A stretch of DNA of 5,693 nucleotides, taken from NCBI GenBank assembly GCA_964358895.1, contig CAYHPR010000023.1, positions 1 to 5,693 on the forward strand, written 5' to 3'. The position numbers and the translations under genes were made by a program. This stretch comes from CAYHPR01 sp964358895. GTDB taxonomy: Archaea > Micrarchaeota > Micrarchaeia > CABMEP01. Shown in pieces: positions 1 to 5,693 of the stretch. Position 1 is the stretch's first letter; every line of letters begins with the position of its first letter. Below the pieces are notes generated by a model. It made no database searches, was not told the origin of the DNA, and saw only the letters and a list, made by a program, of their open reading frames with translations.

Positions 1-1
1 A

Positions 2-1729
2 GGCAGATATACTGTTAATGCATCTGCACCCGCATATACCTCTTCATCTACTGCAGTTACAGTATCACAGTGTGAACCAACTCTTTCAACAACTTCGGAT
101 AGCATAATTTTAACGTATCCCACTTTGTTCGCTAGCGTACAATCAACAGCAACAATACCTGATGCAGCCATACCTGTAACTAGCATAACTTCTCTTTCGA
201 TAACATCGAATAATAATCTTTTAGGCAAAACGTTAACCGTAACGAAATCTAATGCTAAACCGTCAGGAACTTCGGAATTGCCATCTCAGAAAAAAATAAT
301 CCAATACTTCGTTGTAAGCACAGATATACAAGACACTGACATAACTTCTGCAACAATAAACTTTGTCGTTCCTAAATCAACGATAGCAGGTAAAAATCTA
401 GATATTAACCGAGTAAAACTCATGAGAGCAACAGGTGTATTTTGGAATGAAGTTCCAACTACAAAACTTGTACAAGAAACAACGGATAATTATTTTTTCC
501 AAGCTCAGCTTCCTGGCTTCTCTGCGTTTGCAATAACTTCGGAAGAAAAAATATATGTGACGCAAGTAGGTTCTGGTGGGGCGTGTACATACGATGCACA
601 GTGTCCGTTTGGTGAAATATGTGGAGGAAACGATAAGTGTGAGCCTTGTCCTACAAGTGCAGCATGTGTAAAGAAAACATTTGAAAAAGCTGCTCCGTTT
701 ATTGGAACAGTCAGTCCTTGGGTAACTATTTCCATAACAGTAATATTGATTGCGCTGCTTGCTTCAGGATTAGTATATGTAATCGGCCATTCGTTTGAAA
801 TTCCACAGATCAAGAACATTGGAAAAGCTGAACTTGCACAAGCAATTGCGTCATTAATTCTTATCGCAATGCTTTTTGGTACGGAACAATTTGAATATTC
901 GTTACTTGATTTACTTGAAAGGCAAACAGGTGCAATAACTGCAGCCATATACGCACCGGCCCAATTTCAAGCTGGACAAGGCGCTGCCCTTATTTCTATA
1001 AGTCCATTTGAGGTTTCTTATGCATTCCTCAGAAATCTGATAAAATGTGCACAAACTAAATATGAGGACAATTATGCTGCATCCGTACCATATCAATTTC
1101 TTGCAAACTTTAATATTCAATTTAGAGTTAAATTTCCAATTGTGGCGGAGATAGGTACTCCTTCAAACCCGTTAGTATTTACTGGCGCAGGAACAAAAGT
1201 AAGTACGTCTGAATATTTAGCCGATGAATTAACTTGGCTAATGATCTTTTTATATGCGCAGCTAAGTTTGTTAAAATTTGTAGAAACAAGTATGTTCACA
1301 GTCTTTTTACCAATAGGTTTGATTCTTAGAGCTTTTCCGCCTACGCGCGGAGCTGGTGCGGTAATGACTGCAATTGCAATTGGTCTTTACATCGTTTATC
1401 CATTAGTTTTCACTATACTTTATGTCGGGACTCCTCCAACTCTCGAAAGTTGTAGTGTGTTAGTTTCTTCCGAAACAGTACAACTGCAGAAAACCTGCCC
1501 TATAGCTGTAGGAAGCGTAGCCGATCAGGTCAGTACGGTTCAAAGTGCAGCAGCAGATGTAGATATTCAGATGCCGCGCATCCAAGCAACTAGCACCGGC
1601 CTTAGGTATGCTGCATTTATTTACATGTTAATATCGATCGGTGCTACGTTGATGTTTATTCGTTCGGCCTCTGGCATGCTCGGTGCAGATATTTCAGAGA
1701 TTGGAAGATCAATGTTTAGAATGATATAA
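2..1729 (+). CDS. Surface protein with PGF-pre-PGF domain, six-Cys module and VirB6-like five-helix membrane part (5' partial)
   Basis: The frame is open from the left edge to a TAA at 1727-1729, giving 575 visible residues, so the true start lies upstream. A TTG at 125 is not a credible start: the 41 codons before it read as the last strands of a beta-sandwich (YTVNAS...STAVTV) and join straight into the next domain. Residues about 56-179 match the PGF-pre-PGF family: a SELP segment, a QYFVV strand, ATINFVVPKS, VKLMR, FWNEVPT and the signature PGFSAFAIT. Six cysteines follow at 584-667, spaced C-x5-C-x5-C-x5-C-x2-C-x5-C. About five membrane helices come next, roughly at 713-787, 827-883, 1226-1330, 1349-1423 and 1604-1672. 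A loop of about 110 residues lies between helices 2 and 3, and a loop holding two cysteines lies between helices 4 and 5. Basic residues (RAFPPTRG, and the C-terminal RSMFR) favour an outside N-terminus and inside C-terminus, as in VirB6. The exported-domain and membrane calls are firm; the VirB6 relationship is inferred from topology and general resemblance. It is probably the first visible gene of an operon. Confidence 0.9.
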   Translation, partial: GRYTVNASAPAYTSSSTAVTVSQCEPTLSTTSDSIILTYPTLFASVQSTATIPDAAIPVTSITSLSITSNNNLLGKTLTVTKSNAKPSGTSELPSQKKIIQYFVVSTDIQDTDITSATINFVVPKSTIAGKNLDINRVKLMRATGVFWNEVPTTKLVQETTDNYFFQAQLPGFSAFAITSEEKIYVTQVGSGGACTYDAQCPFGEICGGNDKCEPCPTSAACVKKTFEKAAPFIGTVSPWVTISITVILIALLASGLVYVIGHSFEIPQIKNIGKAELAQAIASLILIAMLFGTEQFEYSLLDLLERQTGAITAAIYAPAQFQAGQGAALISISPFEVSYAFLRNLIKCAQTKYEDNYAASVPYQFLANFNIQFRVKFPIVAEIGTPSNPLVFTGAGTKVSTSEYLADELTWLMIFLYAQLSLLKFVETSMFTVFLPIGLILRAFPPTRGAGAVMTAIAIGLYIVYPLVFTILYVGTPPTLESCSVLVSSETVQLQKTCPIAVGSVADQVSTVQSAAADVDIQMPRIQATSTGLRYAAFIYMLISIGATLMFIRSASGMLGADISEIGRSMFRMI

Positions 1730-1764
1730 GAGATAGAAACATTCATAGTAACGTGGACTTTAAA

Positions 1765-1768
1765 GTGA
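1765..1768 (+). promoter_or_regulatory. Weak ribosome binding site of the second gene
   Basis: GTGA, part of the archaeal GGAGGTGA-type site, lies four bases before the ATG at 1773. An in-frame TAA at 1761-1763 blocks any further extension upstream, so this ATG is the earliest possible ATG start. The 43-base gap from the previous stop shows no convincing archaeal BRE/TATA pair, so the gene is probably transcribed together with its neighbour. The site is short and could be chance. Confidence 0.35.
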
Positions 1769-1772
1769 AAAT

Positions 1773-2645
1773 ATGGATACAAAAAAATTTGAAAAAGACA
1801 GGACTAAATCTCTAGATACGGCCCAATCAATAAAAAAGGAGGTAAGTTGGAATAAACTTTTAACTGGGCTAGTAATGGTTTTCTTTCTTTTACTTTTAGC
1901 TCTCTTAATAGGGACCATTCCGACTTTATTAAAAAAACCGACTCAAGAAACTCCTACTTTATCTGGAAATGCTGAAAAAATATCAAAAAATATTTTTGGC
2001 AGCATATCTGAACCGAACATACAGGACATTTTACCGACAACACAAAGTAAACCAGATCAAAGAGAGAAAATGTGTAATAATCTACTCACTGCAGATAGTG
2101 AAGAGTATGACTATTCATATTTATTTAGAAATAATGAAACAAGTCTTTTAATATCACTTTCATCAATATTAGATACGAACAGAAATATTAGAATTACGAA
2201 GATTAAAACTACGAATTTTGGAGATGTGTTTGATAAAATTCAAGATCTAATAGATAATAGTTCGGAAAACTCAAGTACACCCGCCATAGGAAACGTGAGC
2301 AGTATACTGCCATTTTCAATAAATGATATAACCATCGAGTATACAACAAAACTTAATGTACAAAATAAATGTGCATCTGCAACAATAAAAATGAATTTTG
2401 CTGAAAAAGAGATCTTACAAAATGCATCTTGTAGCGATGCTCAAGTAGCACCACAAATATGCGGAGATGAACTAGTAAAAACAGGAAAGGATAATGTTTC
2501 CATAACTGCCGGAACGTTTGATGCTGAAACATATAAAACAAAAGAAAATGATACTATTTGGCTCTCAGAAAATTTACCTCTTTTGTTAAAATCGACAAGT
2601 GAAAATACATCAATTGAACTTACAAGCTACCAAAAGAAAAGATGA
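1773..2645 (+). CDS. Signal-anchored (bitopic) surface protein of unknown function
   Basis: This encodes 290 residues. The N-terminus is charged and lysine-rich (residues 1-28). One strongly hydrophobic helix follows at about 29-53 (core VMVFFLLLLALLIG), then KK and an outer domain of about 235 residues. There is no signal-peptidase or lipobox cleavage motif after the helix, so it should stay anchored with a cytoplasmic N-terminus. The outer part starts with a polar, Ser/Thr/Pro-rich linker (55-95). A mixed domain follows with four cysteines (101, 200, 220, 230), which could make two disulfides, and eight N-x-S/T sequons (121, 162, 166, 174, 217, 241, 259, 278). I do not recognise the family. 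A short inside tail, one helix and an outer globular domain is the layout of VirB8, but I see no VirB8 sequence motif, so this is only a topological parallel. It sits between a VirB6-like protein and a large exported protein, and its stop is four bases before the next start. This suggests co-translation and perhaps one complex. Confidence 0.88.
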   Translation: MDTKKFEKDRTKSLDTAQSIKKEVSWNKLLTGLVMVFFLLLLALLIGTIPTLLKKPTQETPTLSGNAEKISKNIFGSISEPNIQDILPTTQSKPDQREKMCNNLLTADSEEYDYSYLFRNNETSLLISLSSILDTNRNIRITKIKTTNFGDVFDKIQDLIDNSSENSSTPAIGNVSSILPFSINDITIEYTTKLNVQNKCASATIKMNFAEKEILQNASCSDAQVAPQICGDELVKTGKDNVSITAGTFDAETYKTKENDTIWLSENLPLLLKSTSENTSIELTSYQKKR

Positions 2646-2649
2646 GCGT

Positions 2650-5600
2650 ATGAATATTGAACAAACACTGAACGAAGAAAAAAAAACTACAAACAATAGA
2701 CTATTGTTTCTAGTTATTTTAACTGTGATCCTTTTCTCTGCATGTATAGACCTTAAACCAAGAGAGGGGGTACCTTCAAGCGTAAAAATAACTGTGGAAA
2801 AAGGAACCGATACGTGTACAGGTTATGCAGAATCAACTTGTGCAGCCGTTGTTAAGCAAAAGAGAGTCCAATCAGAAACGATCAGATGTACGGGATTTGA
2901 AGGTTCAGCAGATACTAAAGTGCAAGGGCTTGATTATATCTTTGACTTGCCGCAAGATCAAGGATGGGAATGCGTAGAAAAAGAATCGTTTCTATCTTTT
3001 GAGCTTTTAGGAACCGGAAAAAGCGGAACACTAGCAAAAGGAGGTAATGATGTTTACGTAAGTGATCAAGCCGATTTCGATTTAACATTTACTGTACCGA
3101 GACCAGAGTTAGGATTACTTTTTGCTGAGTTTAGTTGTGGTGCAAGTGTTAGTGGAGTTGGACGCACAGCAAAAACAGATGATATTGCGTATCTTGATGC
3201 AATAGATGGATTTTGTGGAGCTACAACAATGAGCCTAGGCAGTTCCAGCGAACTTGAACGAACAGGATTCCCCCACTCTGGAGGTTTCATTGAAGGAGAT
3301 AGATGTGATTCAGGTCAACAGTCTGGAAGTCCTTCGCTTCATTCAAGTGCGTGTAGACTTGACAAATTACTTATAACCCAAAAAGAAGGTGAAAAAAATG
3401 GAAAAGCGACAATAAAATTCAATGTCAGAGGCCATGGAGAGAGCATCCCTCCGATCTGTGGCGAACCGTCTTCGTTCTCATTTGATTATAGTGTCTCTTG
3501 TGGTGGTAAAGCATACTACAAAACACAATATGAATGTAAAAATAGAAATGATCCACGAAAAAAATATCACTTTCTAGACTGCACTTTGCAAGAAAATACG
3601 GTCAAAGGAACGTTTCAGGGAGGCGACATGTTCCTTAAGACAGGAATACCGTTCTCACAGTTAGGAAATGCTGTCCAGGGATATTATACTGGCGAAGGCA
3701 ATCGACTTCAGCAGATTCCGTTCTTTATGATTGGTCAAGGTCCCACATTTCAAGATTTTGAAGAAGCACAAAATAAATGTACGCCGTTCAGAGACGTTTT
3801 CATGAATATCTCCATTGGAAACAGTACATTTGATCCGCCAGAACTGACGACAACAACAAAATCAGAGATTTGTCTCAATAGTGTAGATGATAAAACACAC
3901 AGTATATTCCTAAAGAATAAAGCTACACTTGACACACTGAGAGAGTATAATCTCACAAGCGGTCAAAAAGAATGTATCCCTCCATTACCTTTAGGGAATT
4001 ATATATTCAGGGATACAAACGGTGATGCGGCAGACATCAGTGTTGAAGAGGTTTCAACAAATGCAGCATATTATGTGGGTAACAGGATAGTACCGGATTA
4101 TGGTTTGGTTGTAAAGGGAGGAACTATTAATTTCAATCTGAATAATTTAAATGAACATAACTTAAGTGCAACGTTCATTCCGACTCCTTCGAAATTCACA
4201 CTTAACTTAGATAATAAATTGAAAACATTTACGGCAAACACACTTGGTGAATATTTAATTAATGACAATACTACTAATTCAACAGCGGGCCTATTCGTCC
4301 AGTCCGACAGCAATTTGTTCAAGTTTTTCACAAATGGAAACATTGATCCTTCTGACAAGTTTTTAGCAAGACCACTTGGGGACAGCATTTGCTTCTCTTC
4401 AGAAACAGATGGACTGGTTATTGATATTTATAGAGAAACCGAAGGTCAATTCAAACCGCTTGAACTTGGAAAGCCTATTGCAAAGTCTCCTGCCCAATGT
4501 TGTATTGTTGGAGTCTTGCCTGGAATCTACCGAGGGAATACAAGCGATGGAAGGATTGTAACTTGGTTAATTGGTTCAAGAAAACCATCTGCCACAATAA
4601 ATGTTCAGCCTATTGGCTTTGAACCAAATACTGCTGATTCACCGCCAGGAACGCGCGTCTGTTGGCAAAATCCTGTTGCTAAGCAGAGAACGATTCAAAC
4701 CATAAGCAACAAAGATGGTCAAGTTATTTCAACAATAGATATTCCGCCGTTGAGTGATGATGGATGCAAGACGTCTTATAAAGGCGAAGGCGCTTACACT
4801 ACCTCTTTTATTCCAGATATAGCAAATGCAAGACAATTGCTTAACATAAAAGAAACAAAAACAAACAACATTAAAGTGACTTCGGTTGGATTTGACAAAC
4901 CAACCTTGCTAGCCAAACCAGGCGATAAGATTTGTTGGATAAATGATGACGTTGTAAATCATGTCTTAAAAAATCCAGAGACAGGAGGCACGACCACATT
5001 AACACCTAAAGAAGCTAATTGCATCACTGTTCAACCAGAAACATACTACGCTAGAACTCATGATATTTACAACTTCACGTCTGTCGTAACTTCAATGAGT
5101 ACGGACGGGATAATGATGACCCCTTATGGTCCATCACCACAAGTGCTTATTTCATCTATTTCTAATGAAACTTCCATAAGCCAGATAAGATTTGTGAACA
5201 AAATAAATAAACAACTGGAGTTTGTAATGGAATATGGAGCTACTACTTCTGCAAAACAGCTTGCTGGACAACTTGGCAATAATGTTCTAGCCATTACGCC
5301 AGTTATTATTCAATTATTTAATTCGGACAATAGACCACATACTATTCAGTATGTTTCTTCTCCGAATGCGAATACTGTAACAATTGCACCTAATTCAGTA
5401 GAAATATTTGCTTTTTCAAACTCCGGTACTCTAACAGACTCTACTTTACCCTCTTCGGTTGGAGACATCAATCGAACAATATTAATATTCTTACAGCCAG
5501 GTGCATTTAGTGCACTAGGACCTAATGAAATTAAAACATTGACTACCCCTAACAACATCTCAAGCTATAGATTAACTGAAAAAACAACTAATTCTTCAGT

Positions 5601-5693
5601 AGCACTTTCATTCCTAACTCCTGAACCTCCACCACCAGATAAACCATTTCTAAATGAAACGCTGGACTTGCCTACACAGAAAGCAGGAGGAAC
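2650..5693 (+). CDS. Large exported, Cys-rich protein with tandem cupredoxin-like repeats (3' partial)
   Basis: The frame opens at ATG 2650 and runs without a stop to the window edge: at least 1014 residues. The start is chosen because it follows the previous stop by four bases and gives a clean signal peptide. That peptide is a polar, basic N-terminus (K11, K12, R17) and a hydrophobic core LLFLVILTVILFSA ending at Cys32. The LFSAC segment resembles a lipobox with Phe at -3, so Cys32 may be lipid-modified. Earlier in-frame GTG (2599) and TTG (2614) codons would bury this signal. The ribosome site is poor (GATGA at 2641-2645). Residues 45-377 form a region with 13 cysteines, no glycosylation sequon and no fold I recognise. 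Residues 383-946 hold about six cupredoxin-like units (separate entry). A proline-rich linker (PEPPPP, residues 991-996) comes near the edge, so further domains probably follow. Thirteen N-x-S/T sequons all lie after residue 385. The likely role is a surface stalk, adhesin or outer part of a membrane complex formed with the two upstream products. Export and repeats are well supported; the biological role is unknown. Confidence 0.93.
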   Translation, partial: MNIEQTLNEEKKTTNNRLLFLVILTVILFSACIDLKPREGVPSSVKITVEKGTDTCTGYAESTCAAVVKQKRVQSETIRCTGFEGSADTKVQGLDYIFDLPQDQGWECVEKESFLSFELLGTGKSGTLAKGGNDVYVSDQADFDLTFTVPRPELGLLFAEFSCGASVSGVGRTAKTDDIAYLDAIDGFCGATTMSLGSSSELERTGFPHSGGFIEGDRCDSGQQSGSPSLHSSACRLDKLLITQKEGEKNGKATIKFNVRGHGESIPPICGEPSSFSFDYSVSCGGKAYYKTQYECKNRNDPRKKYHFLDCTLQENTVKGTFQGGDMFLKTGIPFSQLGNAVQGYYTGEGNRLQQIPFFMIGQGPTFQDFEEAQNKCTPFRDVFMNISIGNSTFDPPELTTTTKSEICLNSVDDKTHSIFLKNKATLDTLREYNLTSGQKECIPPLPLGNYIFRDTNGDAADISVEEVSTNAAYYVGNRIVPDYGLVVKGGTINFNLNNLNEHNLSATFIPTPSKFTLNLDNKLKTFTANTLGEYLINDNTTNSTAGLFVQSDSNLFKFFTNGNIDPSDKFLARPLGDSICFSSETDGLVIDIYRETEGQFKPLELGKPIAKSPAQCCIVGVLPGIYRGNTSDGRIVTWLIGSRKPSATINVQPIGFEPNTADSPPGTRVCWQNPVAKQRTIQTISNKDGQVISTIDIPPLSDDGCKTSYKGEGAYTTSFIPDIANARQLLNIKETKTNNIKVTSVGFDKPTLLAKPGDKICWINDDVVNHVLKNPETGGTTTLTPKEANCITVQPETYYARTHDIYNFTSVVTSMSTDGIMMTPYGPSPQVLISSISNETSISQIRFVNKINKQLEFVMEYGATTSAKQLAGQLGNNVLAITPVIIQLFNSDNRPHTIQYVSSPNANTVTIAPNSVEIFAFSNSGTLTDSTLPSSVGDINRTILIFLQPGAFSALGPNEIKTLTTPNNISSYRLTEKTTNSSVALSFLTPEPPPPDKPFLNETLDLPTQKAGG
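3796..5487 (+). repeat. Six tandem degenerate cupredoxin-like units within the third gene
   Basis: The units are seen at protein level only; the DNA is too diverged to look repeated. Approximate units (residues of the third gene) are R1 383-468, R2 473-553, R3 556-643, R4 648-733, R5 741-816 and R6 873-946. The shared pattern follows the cupredoxin core: a strand ending near F-x-P, then G-D-x-(V/I)-x-(W/F)-x-N, often an H-x-(I/V/L), then a strand leading to a G-x-Y turn. R5 is clearest (VGFDKPTLLAKPGDKICWIN, then NHVL), R1 (STFDPPEL, EICLNS, THSI) and R4 (IGFEPN, GTRVCWQN) are good, and R6 (IQLFNSDNRPHTI) is fair. R2 and R3 are weaker and rest partly on spacing. None has the Cys-x-x-His...Met cluster of a type-1 copper site. 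R1, R3, R4 and R5 each carry a Cys at the usual V-x-W position and a second Cys 8-10 residues before the Tyr of the G-x-Y turn (408/442, 581/617 or 618, 671/706, 762/791). The units probably serve a structural rather than electron-transfer role. Confidence 0.68.

Noticed and set aside
125..127. TTG as the start codon of the first gene
   Set aside because: The frame is open for 41 codons upstream to the edge and encodes a coherent beta-sandwich end that continues into the PGF-pre-PGF domain, so the gene is cut by the window border.
505..1299. Three minus-strand reading frames (505-948, 911-1120, 1117-1299)
   Set aside because: They lie antisense to the membrane gene, whose frame shows clear domain and helix patterns. 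Their translations look like low-complexity mirror frames with no domain.
1742..1766. TATA-like promoter in the 43-base gap (TTCATAG, TTTAAAG)
   Set aside because: The matches are weak, lack a purine-rich BRE and are poorly placed relative to the start. Co-transcription explains the spacing better.
1969..2541. Short frames inside the second gene (1969-2151 plus, 2353-2541 minus)
   Set aside because: Both are out of frame with a well-formed signal-anchored protein, have no ribosome site and show no recognisable domain.
2587..2650. Programmed frameshift or earlier GTG/TTG start joining the second and third genes
   Set aside because: An A-rich stretch precedes the stop and the third frame is open from 2590. 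However, ATG 2650 gives a complete N-terminal signal peptide, which argues for separate translation.
3796..5487. Reading the repeats as functional blue-copper electron carriers
   Set aside because: No unit has the Cys, His and Met cluster of a type-1 copper site; the cysteines present are at other strand positions.
3066..5558. Short frames inside the third gene (3066-3290, 3750-3956, 4098-4388 and 5346-5558 minus; 4376-4561 plus)
   Set aside because: All are shadows of the uninterrupted 1014-codon frame, which has a signal peptide and repeated domains.

Overview
The window is a stretch of AT-rich, gene-dense DNA with three genes, all on the + strand and tightly packed. They use the standard code (TAA and TGA act as stops). 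All three products look exported or membrane-bound. They carry many N-x-S/T sequons and internal cysteine pairs. The first contains a PGF-pre-PGF type domain, a family best known from archaeal surface proteins. Together this suggests an archaeon, possibly a small-genome DPANN-type lineage such as Woesearchaeota or Pacearchaeota. The archaeal call is fairly firm; the lineage is a guess.

Layout. (1) Positions 2-1729 hold the 3' part of a large gene that enters from the left edge. It encodes the tail of a beta-sandwich region, a PGF-pre-PGF domain, a compact six-cysteine module, and then a five-helix membrane part. The predicted topology is outside N-terminus, large outside loop between helices 2 and 3, inside C-terminus, as in VirB6 of type IV secretion systems. 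(2) After a 43-base gap, 1773-2645 encodes a 290-residue signal-anchored protein with a glycosylation-rich outer domain. (3) Four bases later, 2650 to the right edge is one uninterrupted frame of at least 1014 codons that does not end in the window. It encodes an exported, possibly lipid-anchored protein: a cysteine-rich N-terminal third of unknown fold, then about six tandem cupredoxin-like repeats. The repeats have lost the type-1 copper site, and four of them carry a conserved cysteine pair that I predict forms a disulfide.

The close spacing suggests one transcription unit. My working idea is a cell-surface membrane complex: a VirB6-like channel with an outer sensor or adhesin part, a bitopic partner with VirB8-like topology, and a large surface stalk or adhesin. 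The link to DNA or protein transfer is inference only; no ATPase (VirB4/HerA-like), pilin or relaxase gene lies in this window. No RNA genes, CRISPR arrays, insertion sequences or nucleotide-level repeats were recognised. No gap between genes exceeds 43 bases.
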